Source: Amycolatopsis palatopharyngis
GTDB lineage: Bacteria; Actinomycetota; Actinomycetes; Mycobacteriales; Pseudonocardiaceae
Direction of reading: 5' to 3'
DNA: 64,000 nt
Assembly (NCBI RefSeq): GCF_003385185.1
Contig: NZ_PQHZ01000001.1
Location: 62,001-126,000 of the forward strand
Shown here: positions 9,143-19,562 of the stretch, piece after piece
Layout of the letters: each line of letters opens with the position of its first letter
Position numbering within the stretch: the first letter of the stretch is position 1
Notes under the pieces: model-generated
The model's input: only the letters and a program-made list of their open reading frames with translations
Database searches by the model: none
Told to the model about the DNA's origin: nothing
Position numbers and translations under genes: made by a program

Positions 9143-9454
9143 ATGGATCCGGGTGAGGCCTTTGAGGACACAGGTCGCAGGGAGGTTCGTGAAGAGATCG
9201 GCGTCGACATCGACGAACTCGAACTGCTCGGCGTGTTCTCCGGCCCCGAATACTACTATCGCTACCCGCACGGCGATGAGGTGTTCAATGTGACCGTCGC
9301 GTACACCGCACGCGTGGCCGGTGGTGAGATCAGGCCGGACCACGCCGAGATCGGCGAGGCGACGTTCTTCGAGCCGGCCGAGCTCCCTGCCGACATCCTC
9401 GGCCCCGAAAGGCCCATCGTGGACAAATACCTCGGCATGGCGGAAACGAGCTAG
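9143..9454 (+). pseudogene. Nudix hydrolase remnant, 5'-truncated
   Basis: From an ATG at 9143 the frame encodes about 103 residues containing the second half of a Nudix box, GEAFEDTGRREVREEIGV, followed by normal Nudix C-terminal sequence ending in the acidic FEPAELP region. The first half of the box (LPGGF...) and the N-terminal beta strands are missing: in-frame upstream codons do not resemble a Nudix N-terminus and no other frame supplies it. Probably the remains of a truncated gene, although a very short functional variant cannot be excluded. Confidence 0.55.
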
Positions 9455-9625
9455 TCGTCACCGGTGGCAGTGCGGCTGCTCCCAGCGCCGGTCGTGACCA
9501 TTCGCTTCGGCTTGGCCATCCCCGCTGACCACGGAAAGAAGATCTCGCGATGCGTTGAACCGCCGACGCGATCCGCTCGTAGACCCGAGTGAACGCAACA
9601 CACGCTCGTGTCGAAGGAGAGAACG

Positions 9626-10144
9626 ATGCTCGCAGGTAAGGCCCGTCGCGTGCTGGTCACCACCGGTGCCCTGGCGGCGACCGCCACCGCCGTCGTATCC
9701 GGATCGGTCGCGGTCGCGGATTCCGATTCCGATGACACCCCGGTGGGGCTGGAGGTGTTCTCCCCGCGCGGCGGTGACAACGCGGGGGTCGGCGGTCGCG
9801 GCTGGTTCGTGGATCTCGCGGTCGACTACCCGAGTCTCGACGCCGCCGGTTTCTCGGGCCCGCAGTTGTCCGGGCCCGCCGCACACGACAACACCGCACC
9901 CTTCCCCGGTACCTTTTCGCCCGGCCGGGACGACCGCCTGCCCGGCCTCGTCGTGCTGGTTTCGACGACCAGTGCCACCCAGCCCGGCTTCTCCGGTCCA
10001 GGAACCAACCTGGCGAACCTGTTCAACACCACTGGCGTCACAGACCGCACCGAGGACGTGGCGCAGATCTGGGACACCTGGATCGTGGGGGCGCCCGCGG
10101 GCAGGCGTCACGGCGTTTCGGCGGAGCCGGCTCGCCGGTTGTGA
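9626..10144 (+). CDS. Secreted hypothetical protein, possibly 3'-truncated
   Basis: The 172-residue product begins with a clear signal peptide: MLAGKARRVLVTTGALAAT followed by a hydrophobic core and an Ala-rich cleavage region near VAVADSDSDD. The mature part has a Gly/Pro-rich GLEVFSPRGGDNAGVGGRGW segment. AAGGAGA lies 5 bases before the ATG. The last 37 bases overlap the convergent MarR gene, and the tail after DTWIVGAP becomes Arg-rich, which is what reading through the MarR 3' end produces. I therefore suspect the native C-terminus has been lost. Function unknown; exported by the Sec or Tat route. Confidence 0.6.
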   Translation: MLAGKARRVLVTTGALAATATAVVSGSVAVADSDSDDTPVGLEVFSPRGGDNAGVGGRGWFVDLAVDYPSLDAAGFSGPQLSGPAAHDNTAPFPGTFSPGRDDRLPGLVVLVSTTSATQPGFSGPGTNLANLFNTTGVTDRTEDVAQIWDTWIVGAPAGRRHGVSAEPARRL

Positions 10145-10581
10145 TGGTCCAGGAGTGTGGACAGCAGCTCGGTCAGCCGCTGCCGCTCCTCGAGTGACAG
10201 CGGCGCAAGCAGCGTGTCCTGGCATTCGGCCAGTTGCTTCTCCAGTCGCCGCAGCCGCCGCCTGCCCGCGCCGGTCAGCGAGATGATGTTGCGCCGTCGA
10301 TCGGCAGGGTCCAGGGTGCGCTCGACCAGCTCGAGTTCGGCGAGTTCGTTGATCGCCGCGACCATATCGCTGACGTGGATGCCGCTCCTGCGGCCCAGTT
10401 CGGTCTGGCTCGCCGGGCCGAACTCCTCCAGCGTCGCCAGCAGGCGGAAGTGGTAGCCGCGGGCGTGGACGGACGAGAACCCGTCGGCCACCAGTCGGTG
10501 CGCGTGGTTGGCGGTCTGGGTGAGCAGCCAGCTGGGCAGGCTCTTCCACCTGGCGGACGAGTCCTCGGATGTGTTCTCCAC
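10108..10581 (-). CDS. MarR family transcriptional regulator
   Basis: This 157-residue winged-helix regulator has the MarR core: ASQTELGRRSGIHVSDMVAAINELAELELVERTLDPADRRRNIISLT, with the DPxDRR wing. It is divergent from the epoxide-hydrolase-like gene (start 10695) with 113 bases between the two start codons, including an AT-rich palindrome. Regulation of that hydrolase by this protein is the simplest reading. The ligand is unknown. Confidence 0.9.
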   Translation of the reverse strand: MENTSEDSSARWKSLPSWLLTQTANHAHRLVADGFSSVHARGYHFRLLATLEEFGPASQTELGRRSGIHVSDMVAAINELAELELVERTLDPADRRRNIISLTGAGRRRLRRLEKQLAECQDTLLAPLSLEERQRLTELLSTLLDHHNRRAGSAETP

Positions 10582-10641
10582 GTGGCGAGTCTAGCGGATC
10601 GTTGGGTGGACCAATGATTGTGCTATCGTTTGGCAAGTAAA

Positions 10642-10654
10642 TGTTTGGCGAACA
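10642..10654. promoter_or_regulatory. Candidate MarR operator
   Basis: TGTTTGGCGAACA is an imperfect palindrome with arms TGTT/AACA plus inner G/C pairs, in an AT-rich patch within GC-rich DNA. A related half (GTTTGGC) recurs 15 bases upstream at 10628-10634. It lies between the divergent MarR and hydrolase genes, 40 bases before the hydrolase ATG. Confidence 0.4.
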
Positions 10655-10694
10655 AATATTTATCCACCAAATTACTTTCCCTGGAGCGCAGATC

Positions 10695-11801
10695 ATGATC
10701 AAGCCGTTGCTCATCGACATCCCCCAGGCCGACCTCGACGACCTCGCCGACCGGCTCTCACGTACGCGTTGGCCCAACGAGGTCGCCGGCGCGGGGTGGG
10801 ACTACGGCTTTCCACTGGCCCGGCTCAAGGAACTGGCCGAATACTGGCGCACCGGTTACGACTGGCGCGCGCACGAGGCCGAACTCAACGAACTCGCGCA
10901 CTTCACCACCGCGATCGACGACCAGAACATCCACTTCGTCCACGTCCGATCGTCGAACCCGGACGCGCTCGCACTGATCCTCACCCACGGCTGGCCGGGT
11001 TCGTTCCTGGAGTTCCTCGACGTGATCGAGCCGCTGTCACGCGACTTTCACCTGGTGATTCCGTCCATCCCGGGTTTCGGGTTCTCCGGGCCGACCCAGG
11101 AGCGCGGCTGGGATATCGTCCGGGTCGCGCGGGCATGGGCCGAGCTCATGCGCCGCCTGGGGTACGACCGCTTTGGCGCGCAGGGTGGCGACTTCGGTTC
11201 TGGCATCTCAATGGCGCTCGGCGCGGTAGCTCCCGAGCGGGTCGTTGGTGTGCACGTCAACTACCTCCCGGCAAGGCCGGTTCCGGATACCGGCATCGAA
11301 CTGTCCGAAACGGATGAAGCTCGACTGGACAAGGTCAGACAGCTGATGGCGAATCGTCCGCCGTACCAGGCTTTACAGGCCACCACCCCGCAGACCATCG
11401 GTTACGCACTGACCGACTCGCCGGTCGGCCAGCTCGCCTGGATCGCCGAGCGCTTCGCACAGTGGACGGGCCCTCGCTCGCACATCAGTGACGACCGGAT
11501 GCTCACTGACATCTCGCTGTACTGGCTGACCGCCACGGCGGCCTCCTCGGCGCGACTACATCGCGACACCCCGCGCCGCACCGAGCCGTGCCCGGTACCG
11601 GTTGGCGTGGCGGTGTTCGCGCACGACATCACACAGTCGGTGCGACCGCTGGCCGAGCGGCTGTACGACATCAGACACTGGTCGGAGTTCGATCGCGGCG
11701 GCCACTTCGCCGCGATGGAGGTGCCGGATCTGCTCGCCGAGGATGTCCGGAACTTCTTTGTCACCCTCATCAAGGACGCCGACATCCTCCCGACGTACTA
11801 G
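10695..11801 (+). CDS. Epoxide hydrolase-like alpha/beta hydrolase
   Basis: This 368-residue protein has the N-terminal epoxide hydrolase domain (residues about 3-105, with DLDDLADRLSRTRWPNE) followed by an alpha/beta-hydrolase fold. HGWPGSFLEF supplies the oxyanion HGxP motif, and GAQGGDFGSG carries the nucleophile Asp of the GGDxG elbow. GGHFAAMEVP near the C-terminus supplies the catalytic His. These features match the microsomal-type/juvenile-hormone epoxide hydrolase family. The start ATG at 10695 has GGAG 8 bases upstream; the longer frame starts inside the promoter palindrome. Natural substrate unknown; probably controlled by the divergent MarR protein. Confidence 0.88.
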   Translation: MIKPLLIDIPQADLDDLADRLSRTRWPNEVAGAGWDYGFPLARLKELAEYWRTGYDWRAHEAELNELAHFTTAIDDQNIHFVHVRSSNPDALALILTHGWPGSFLEFLDVIEPLSRDFHLVIPSIPGFGFSGPTQERGWDIVRVARAWAELMRRLGYDRFGAQGGDFGSGISMALGAVAPERVVGVHVNYLPARPVPDTGIELSETDEARLDKVRQLMANRPPYQALQATTPQTIGYALTDSPVGQLAWIAERFAQWTGPRSHISDDRMLTDISLYWLTATAASSARLHRDTPRRTEPCPVPVGVAVFAHDITQSVRPLAERLYDIRHWSEFDRGGHFAAMEVPDLLAEDVRNFFVTLIKDADILPTY

Positions 11802-11869
11802 TCGCCGCCGGCAGCAGAATCCGCTCGGTCCCGGTGGTGTGTCTGACTACCGGTCCGGGCCCGGTTCGC

Positions 11870-12712
11870 TCAGGTGCGGCGTGCTGACCACGCGGTGCGT
11901 TCCGTACGAACCGCGAGGTCTTCGCGGCGCAGGATGCTGTGGGGGCTGTTGGTGTCGAGCAGCTGGTCCAGCGCGACGAGGTCCTCGGCCGATACCGCTT
12001 CGGCCACGGCCTCGCGAATGCGCCGCAGACCGCTGAGCGCGTAGTGGCCGACCGCGGCGGAGCGAGAGTGCTCGAGGTTGACACTGATCGTGCGTTCGCT
12101 CTCCACGGTGAAACCGGCGGCGGTCAGCTTGGGGCCCCAGTTGGCGCCTCGATGGGGTAAGTGCTCGGTATGCGAACGCTCGCTCGCGAGGTGGCAGCGT
12201 TCCTCGAGGCCGGGACGGTTCTCCGGAGCGTCGGCAGGCAGGAACCGGGGAAAGCCGGCGAGTTCGACGACGGCGAGCAGACCACCGGACGCGAGCATGT
12301 CGTGGACCTGGTGCAGGGCAGCCTCGGGATCGGCCAAGTGATGCAGAGCTGCGGATGCCCAGACAAGATCGGGCTTGCCCAGGTCGGGCCACGCCGCGTC
12401 GAGATCGGCCTGGACCGTGCGCACGCGGTCGGCGACCCCGCGTTCGAGGGCCTTCTCCCGCAGTCGGTGCAGGTGCTCGGCCGAGACGTCGATGGCGGTC
12501 ACGTGCGCCTCGGTGAAGCGTGCGAGCAGGGCGAAGGTACCCGCACCGGTCCCACAGCCCAGATCCGCGATCTCGCGGGGACTCGTCCCGACGGGCAGCG
12601 AAGCGATGATGTCCGCGATGTGCTCCGCGAGCACTTCCGCGTCGAGATCGAGAATTTCCGTCTGGCCGTCGACGTCGTGCCGATACCCGTGGTCGTGCGT
12701 GTCGGATTGCAT
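11870..12712 (-). CDS. Class I SAM-dependent methyltransferase
   Basis: This 280-residue Rossmann-fold methyltransferase has motif I as DLGCGTGAGTFAL (about residues 50-62), the acidic motif II VTAIDVSAEH, and a post-motif LVWASAALHHLADPEAAL. The C-terminal third is variable and gives no substrate clue. It lies 110 bases downstream of an XRE-cupin regulator on the same strand. A 17-bp perfect palindrome lies 40 bases before its start, suggesting that this gene is a direct target of that regulator. Confidence 0.85.
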   Translation of the reverse strand: MQSDTHDHGYRHDVDGQTEILDLDAEVLAEHIADIIASLPVGTSPREIADLGCGTGAGTFALLARFTEAHVTAIDVSAEHLHRLREKALERGVADRVRTVQADLDAAWPDLGKPDLVWASAALHHLADPEAALHQVHDMLASGGLLAVVELAGFPRFLPADAPENRPGLEERCHLASERSHTEHLPHRGANWGPKLTAAGFTVESERTISVNLEHSRSAAVGHYALSGLRRIREAVAEAVSAEDLVALDQLLDTNSPHSILRREDLAVRTERTAWSARRT

Positions 12713-12752
12713 GACGCCACGGTAAGAGCGTCATGCGCGTGATGCACCAGTG

Positions 12753-12769
12753 CTTGCCGATACGGCAAG
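12753..12769. promoter_or_regulatory. Perfect 17-bp palindrome, candidate XRE operator
   Basis: CTTGCCGATACGGCAAG has perfect 7-base arms around ATA. It sits in the 110-base gap between the XRE-cupin regulator gene and the methyltransferase, 40 bases before the methyltransferase ATG. A weaker relative (ATGCCGACGACGCAAG, 13429-13444) lies just before the regulator's own start, compatible with autoregulation. Confidence 0.5.
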
Positions 12770-12822
12770 GCGATCGGTGTTCCAGCGGCTGGAGACGCAA
12801 GTGACCGTAGGCCGGAAGCTGG

Positions 12823-13416
12823 TCACTGTGCACCGCGCTCTCCCGGAGCGGACTTCTCGTCGGTTTGGTGCCCCCGACGGGCGTCGCGATCGAAGATGCC
12901 CAAGATCTCGCACGGACCGCCCTCGGCGCCGATCGCGTGCGGAAGCATGGTGGGAAATTCCGCGGCTTGGTTGGGCTCCATCCGGAAGCGGCGGTGCCCG
13001 AGCAGCAGGACGGCGGTGCCGGAGAGGACGACAAGCCACTCCCGGCCCGGATGGGCGCGCATGCGCGCGGGGTTGTCCGGAGGCGGGTTCGTCATGCGCT
13101 GACGCACGACGGTCATTCCGGGATCCGCCTTGATCGGCCACCGCATCAGCCCGTGGGCCCCGTCGATCATCGGGTGCGAGATCACGTCGTCGGTGTCCGT
13201 CTCGACCAGCTGGTCGAGAGATGTGTCCAGAGCGCGGGCGAGCGTGACGAGTTGATCCAGGGCGAGGCGGCGCTGTCCGGTCTCGATCCGGCTGAGCGAG
13301 GACGGACTCAGCCGCGCGCGGGTGGCCAACTCGTCCAGGGACCAGCCCTGCGCCACCCGCAGGGCACGGATCCGTTTTCGTACCAGGCTGTCCAGCTCAC
13401 CGTCGCCTTGCGTCAT
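12823..13416 (-). CDS. XRE family regulator with C-terminal cupin
   Basis: The product is about 197 residues. The N-terminal XRE helix-turn-helix covers roughly residues 8-65 (LRVAQGWSLDELATRARLSPSSLSRIETG). A cupin-2 domain follows, with the RAHPGREWLVVLSGTAVL core and HAIGAEGG near the end. This architecture senses small ligands and usually controls an adjacent enzyme or exporter, here the downstream methyltransferase. The start is ambiguous between ATGs at 13416 and 13422; neither has a strong ribosome site, so the message may be leaderless. Confidence 0.88.
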   Translation of the reverse strand: MTQGDGELDSLVRKRIRALRVAQGWSLDELATRARLSPSSLSRIETGQRRLALDQLVTLARALDTSLDQLVETDTDDVISHPMIDGAHGLMRWPIKADPGMTVVRQRMTNPPPDNPARMRAHPGREWLVVLSGTAVLLLGHRRFRMEPNQAAEFPTMLPHAIGAEGGPCEILGIFDRDARRGHQTDEKSAPGERGAQ

Positions 13417-13457
13417 AAACATGAGTCTATGCCGACGACGCAAGACGATCCCGGACC

Positions 13458-13916
13458 TCAGACGAGACCGGCATCCGGTGACACCTTGCTGTACATGTAA
13501 CGGCTGACCGTCTCCGGGTGGATGACGAGACGGACCTTGTCCATGGCCAGGATTTCGGCGAGGTCGTCGGCGCGTTCAGGGGCGTCGGGGCCCCAGTAGC
13601 GAGCGGCCAGGCGAGCGCACAGTTCGCCTGCTCCGTCGGATTCCACGGTGGTGCGGCCCGTAACCGACACCCAGCGCTCACGTTCACCCACCGGGGCGGT
13701 CACGACGATCGAGGCTCGGGGGTCACGGCGCAGCCGCCGGATCTTCAGTGAGTCCGGCTCGGTGAACAGTTGGATGGTGCCCTCGCCGGTGGCCTCGAAC
13801 CACACCGGCCGGGGCTGTGGCGGGAGCGGCCCCTCGGCCACCGACAGGAAACCGTGCAGCGGGCGATTGAGGAACTCGAGGTCCTCGGTCGTCAGTGAAC
13901 TGGCTTCGGCGCTCAT
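13458..13916 (-). CDS. PPOX-class (pyridoxamine 5'-phosphate oxidase-like) F420- or flavin-dependent enzyme
   Basis: This 152-residue split beta-barrel flavoprotein has the family pattern in which residues about 20-110 form the FMN/F420-binding barrel (PRPVWFEATGEGTIQLF, LRRDPRASIVVTAP, RWVSVTGRTTV). Actinobacterial relatives include F420-dependent reductases and flavin-binding proteins of unknown substrate. It converges with the AraC gene's upstream region and stands alone on its strand, ending 42 bases before the XRE gene's ATG, and may share its transcript. Cofactor choice (FMN versus F420) cannot be decided from what I can see. Confidence 0.8.
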   Translation of the reverse strand: MSAEASSLTTEDLEFLNRPLHGFLSVAEGPLPPQPRPVWFEATGEGTIQLFTEPDSLKIRRLRRDPRASIVVTAPVGERERWVSVTGRTTVESDGAGELCARLAARYWGPDAPERADDLAEILAMDKVRLVIHPETVSRYMYSKVSPDAGLV

Positions 13917-14090
13917 CGCGGGCCTCCGTATACGAGCGGAATGTTTCCGAGGTCATGAGTCCGGCGCCGACTCATCGGTTGTTCCGAAGGCAGTGGCGCC
14001 GTTACCCATGAGCCGATTGAACACGGCCTACTCGGACGCGCCCATAGGCGAGAAGCCGGATCACCTGTGTCTTCGTCTAATCTCGTCGAG

Positions 14091-15044
14091 ATGGACGTGT
14101 TCAGCGACCTCATCCGCCGCGTACGAGCTCACGGATCGTTGTTCGGCACCTCGACACTGTCCCCACCCTGGGCGCTGCACTTCGTGGACGGCGCGCCGCT
14201 GACCCTGTGCACCGTTCTCAGCGGGGCGGGCTGGATCGTGTCGGAGCACCATCCACCCGAGCCGCTTCGCGCCCGCGAAACGATCGTCGTGCGCGGTCCT
14301 GCGACGTTCACCTTCGTCGACGAGGTCGATACCCGGGCCGAACCGGTGGCGTACGGCGAACACTGCGCGACCTCGGAGCAGGGCGGCACCCGGCACCGGC
14401 GCGGCTGGAACGACCGCGGCGAGAACACTCGCGGCATCCCTGGTGCGACGACCTTGATCGTCGGCGCCTATCCGGCCAGCGGCGAGATCAGCCGCCGGCT
14501 GCTCGACGTGTTACCCGTCGTGCTGCGCGTGGACGCCGGGGGCACGGCCGACCCGGTCCTGGACCACCTCGCCGCCGAGGTCGCCGTCGACACCCCGGGC
14601 CAGCAAGTAGTACTCGACCGGCTGCTGGACTGGATGCTGGTCTGCACACTGCGCGAATGGTTCGACCGGCCCGACAGTGGGTCCCCTCCCTGGTGGGCCG
14701 CCCAGCGGGACCCGGTGGTCGGCGGCGCGCTGCGCCTGCTGCATGCCGATCCGGCGGCACCATGGACCGTCGCCGGACTGGCCGAACACACCGCGGTGTC
14801 GCGCTCGACCCTGGCCAAGCGGTTCGCCGACCTCGTTGGCGAACCGCCGCTGACCTATCTCACGCGCTGGCGTATGACGCTCGCGGCGGAACTACTGGTC
14901 GAGCAGCAGACCGCGACGATCGCGGACGTTGCCCGCAAAGTGGGCTACTCCGACCCGTTCGGGTTCAGCGCAGCGTTCAAACGTGTCCGAGGCGCCAATC
15001 CAAGCGAGTTCCGCCGCAAGGCGACCACCGCTGGCCAGAGCTGA
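14091..15044 (+). CDS. AraC family transcriptional regulator with cupin-type N-terminal domain
   Basis: This 317-residue protein has an N-terminal AraC-binding cupin-6-like domain (residues about 1-190) and a C-terminal double HTH. The HTHs read WTVAGLAEHTAVSRSTLAKRF and ATIADVARKVGYSDPFGFSAAF, followed by the GANPSEFRR end typical of the family. The ATG at 14091 matches the usual start MDVFSDLIRRVRAHG of this subfamily, which often controls neighbouring short-chain dehydrogenases. No such target is adjacent here. Confidence 0.9.
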   Translation: MDVFSDLIRRVRAHGSLFGTSTLSPPWALHFVDGAPLTLCTVLSGAGWIVSEHHPPEPLRARETIVVRGPATFTFVDEVDTRAEPVAYGEHCATSEQGGTRHRRGWNDRGENTRGIPGATTLIVGAYPASGEISRRLLDVLPVVLRVDAGGTADPVLDHLAAEVAVDTPGQQVVLDRLLDWMLVCTLREWFDRPDSGSPPWWAAQRDPVVGGALRLLHADPAAPWTVAGLAEHTAVSRSTLAKRFADLVGEPPLTYLTRWRMTLAAELLVEQQTATIADVARKVGYSDPFGFSAAFKRVRGANPSEFRRKATTAGQS

Positions 15045-15070
15045 CGAACGGCTCTCCGCGGCGCCGCGCT

Positions 15071-15110
15071 CCAGACAATTCTTGACTCACTCCAGACAAG
15101 AGCATTAGGC
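15071..15110 (+). promoter_or_regulatory. furA promoter/operator region
   Basis: A -35-like TTGACT at 15082-15087 is followed after about 17 bases by TTAGGC, close to the GTG start at 15118, so the transcript has almost no leader. CCAGACAA is repeated directly at 15071-15078 and 15092-15099, 21 bp apart (two helical turns). From memory, the mycobacterial furA-katG operator has a very similar TTCTTGACT...TTCCAGA arrangement. Autoregulation by FurA is therefore likely. Confidence 0.6.
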
Positions 15111-15117
15111 TGGTCGC

Positions 15118-15546
15118 GTGACGTCCGGTTTCGAGACGCAGTTGCGGGCGGTCTCGTTGCGCGTAACCCGCCCCCGGTTGGCGGTGCTCGCTGCGCTGCA
15201 CGACCACCCGCACGTCGACACCGAGACGGTGATCGCCCTGGTGCGGGACGAGGTTCCCACGGTTTCCCACCAGGCGGTCTACGACGTACTGCGGGCGCTC
15301 ACCGATGCCGGCCTGGTTCGGCGCATCCAGCCTGCCGGCGCGCTCGCTCGCTACGAGTCCCGCGTGGGCGACAATCACCATCATGTCGTGTGCCGCTCCT
15401 GCGGTGCGATCGCGGACGTCGATTGCGTCGTCGGCCACTCCCCCTGTCTCACCGCCTCGGATGACCACAATTACGTGATCGACGAGGCGGAGGTCGTCTT
15501 TTGGGGCACCTGCCCCGACTGTGCGGCCAAACCCGCCCCTCGATGA
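15118..15546 (+). CDS. furA: FurA-type ferric uptake regulator family repressor
   Basis: This 142-residue Fur-family protein has an N-terminal winged helix (VTRPRLAVLAALHDHPH; VSHQAVYDVLRALTDAGLV as recognition region). A C-terminal metal-binding/dimerisation domain contains NHHHVVCRSCG and a second CPDC pair near the end, which together would form the structural zinc site. In actinomycetes FurA represses the downstream catalase-peroxidase and itself, sensing peroxide through metal-catalysed oxidation. It starts with GTG and ends 23 bases before katG, so the two are co-transcribed. Confidence 0.93.
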   Translation: MTSGFETQLRAVSLRVTRPRLAVLAALHDHPHVDTETVIALVRDEVPTVSHQAVYDVLRALTDAGLVRRIQPAGALARYESRVGDNHHHVVCRSCGAIADVDCVVGHSPCLTASDDHNYVIDEAEVVFWGTCPDCAAKPAPR

Positions 15547-15569
15547 TCCGCCAGTTCGGAAGGAATTAG

Positions 15570-17846
<2,277 letters not shown>

Positions 17847-17857
17847 TACGGCCGCAA

Positions 17858-17904
17858 AGAGAGGAGCCCGGTCGACCCACCAGTGGTCGACCGGGCTTCT
17901 CTCT
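17858..17904. terminator. Strong hairpin after katG
   Basis: Arms AGCCCGGTCGACC and GGTCGACCGGGCT pair perfectly around a 7-base loop, extended by AGAGAG/CTCTCT, giving a stem of about 20 bp that begins 12 bases after the katG stop. There is no clear U-tract, as is common in actinomycete terminators. Confidence 0.85.
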
Positions 17905-18066
17905 GTCGCCGCAGAGCAGCTCGATACACGATCGACGGCACGCCGGGCCTGTGCCTCTCCGCGGGTTTTGTCCTCGTGCGTGCAGGCGAGGGAACAGGAG
18001 AAAAATCCAAGAGCGATGCCGTATAGGTCGTTATACGCCTGATCGAGCGGCATCTCCGGTCGCCGA

Positions 18067-18447
18067 TCAGAAGGGTGCGAGTCCGAATCGGCCCCAAGCC
18101 AGGAAACCGGCGAGGGCGAGGTAGCCAAGGTCCACCGCCATGAACCTGAACTCGCGACGCCGGATTCTGGTGAGTACCGCGCCGGTCATGAGCAGCACCA
18201 GCCCGACAGCCGCCAGCGGCACCAGGACCGGTGCGATATCGAGCGCGGCCGGCAGGATCAGCCCCACCGCGGCCAGGACCTCGAGCGCACCGATGCCCCT
18301 GACGCCGCCGGCGCTGAAGTCGTCGACCCATCTCGCGCCCGATGACACGGCCGCGATCCTCTCCTTGGGCATGATCAGTTTGCCGCCACCTGCGACCAGG
18401 TAGACAACGGCAAGCAGTCCGGCGATGATCCACAGACTGAGGTTCAT
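18067..18447 (-). CDS. DoxX family membrane protein
   Basis: This 126-residue protein has four hydrophobic segments (about residues 4-22, 48-66, 72-92, 100-120) and the DoxX pattern of a Gly-rich first helix followed by KLIMPKERIA. It is divergent from an ECF41-type sigma factor gene. DoxX-like genes are known neighbours and targets of ECF41 sigma factors, and an ECF41-like promoter with one mismatch points toward this gene. Its biochemical role is not established; related proteins act with redox or thiol-stress systems. Confidence 0.82.
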   Translation of the reverse strand: MNLSLWIIAGLLAVVYLVAGGGKLIMPKERIAAVSSGARWVDDFSAGGVRGIGALEVLAAVGLILPAALDIAPVLVPLAAVGLVLLMTGAVLTRIRRREFRFMAVDLGYLALAGFLAWGRFGLAPF

Positions 18448-18537
18448 GAGGCGTCTCCTTGACGTTGCGGGCGACTCTCGTGTGGCGGCAGTGCCGATCG
18501 GTGCCGCTTCGGGTCGCGGTCAGCTGTTCGGACACCA

Positions 18538-18564
18538 GATGCCCGCGGCGCGACGCTTGTGACA
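18538..18564 (-). promoter_or_regulatory. Candidate ECF41 promoter for the DoxX gene
   Basis: On the minus strand TGTCACA (18564-18558) is followed by 16 bases and CATC (18541-18538). This differs by one base from the ECF41 consensus TGTCACA-N16-CGTC. It points to the DoxX gene, whose ATG lies 90 bases further on. Confidence 0.6.
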
Positions 18565-18598
18565 GCACCCGTACATGACGCGCGTCACGAAGCGGCGT

Positions 18599-18625
18599 TG
18601 TCACACAGGAGCGGGATCCGGCGTC
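18599..18625 (+). promoter_or_regulatory. ECF41-type autoregulatory promoter
   Basis: TGTCACA (18599-18605), exactly 16 bases, then CGTC (18622-18625) is a perfect match to the published ECF41 promoter pattern. It lies 40 bases before the sigma factor ATG, as expected for an autoregulated ECF41 gene. Confidence 0.78.
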
Positions 18626-18665
18626 TTGTGGTCGGCACACGCAAACCGATGCGACAGGAGCCGCT

Positions 18666-19562
18666 ATGAGCGAGGGTGATCGTCCGGATCTCGCGACCGA
18701 GGCGTTCGTCGTCCACCGCAACCTGCTGTTCACCGTCGCCTACGAGATGCTGGGCTCGGCCGCCGACGCGGAGGACGTCCTGCAGGAGACCTGGCTGCGG
18801 TGGTCAGGCGTCGACCTCGGGACCGTACGGGACCAGCGCGCTTACCTGGTCCGGATCACCACCCGCCAGGCGCTGACCCGGCTGCGCACACTCGGCCGCC
18901 GCAAGGAGTCCTACATCGGCCCCTGGCTGCCCGAGCCGCTGCTGACCACGCCCGACGTGGCCGAGGACGTCGAACTCGCCGACAGCGTTTCGATGGCGAT
19001 GCTGCTCGTACTGGAGACGCTCACGCCGACCGAGCGGGCGGTGTTCGTACTGCGCGAGGTCTTCGACGTCCCCTACGACGAGATCGCCGAAGCCGTCGAC
19101 AAGGCCCCGGCCACGGTCCGCCAGATCGCCCACCGGGCCCGGGGACACGTCGCCGCGCGCCGCCCGCGCGAGGTTGCCACCCCGGCCGAGACCAGAGCCG
19201 CGCTCCAAGCCTTCCAGTACGCGGTCCAGACGGGCGACCTGCAGAGCCTGGTCGACATCCTCGCGCCGGATGTCGTCGCACTCAGCGATGGCGGCGGAGT
19301 CAGACAAACGCTGCCACGACCCATCGTGGGTGCGGACAGGGTCGCGCGCGTGCTGGCCGCGGGCCTGGCGAAGGTCGGCGCCCAGATATCGCTCCACCCG
19401 GTACAGGTCAACGGCCATCCGGCCCTCGTACTCCAGCTCAACGGCGAACTCGACACGGTACTGACGATGCGGGTCGAGAACGGCCTTGTCACCGGGCTCT
19501 ACTTCGTACGCAACCCGGAGAAGCTGTCACGGGTGGAGCGGGAGACCAATCTGAGCCGTTGA
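18666..19562 (+). CDS. ECF41-type RNA polymerase sigma factor with SnoaL-like C-terminal domain
   Basis: This 298-residue protein combines sigma-70 region 2 (residues about 10-75, with SAADAEDVLQETWLRW) and region 4 (about 115-165) with a C-terminal SnoaL/NTF2-like domain of about 110 residues. The linker motif WLPEPLL, DGGG in the C-terminal domain and the terminal NPEKL are ECF41 signatures; the classical forms are WLPEP, DGGGK and NPDKL. The C-terminal domain both inhibits and stimulates the sigma in studied members. It is divergent from DoxX, with ECF41-type promoters on both sides. Confidence 0.92.
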   Translation: MSEGDRPDLATEAFVVHRNLLFTVAYEMLGSAADAEDVLQETWLRWSGVDLGTVRDQRAYLVRITTRQALTRLRTLGRRKESYIGPWLPEPLLTTPDVAEDVELADSVSMAMLLVLETLTPTERAVFVLREVFDVPYDEIAEAVDKAPATVRQIAHRARGHVAARRPREVATPAETRAALQAFQYAVQTGDLQSLVDILAPDVVALSDGGGVRQTLPRPIVGADRVARVLAAGLAKVGAQISLHPVQVNGHPALVLQLNGELDTVLTMRVENGLVTGLYFVRNPEKLSRVERETNLSR

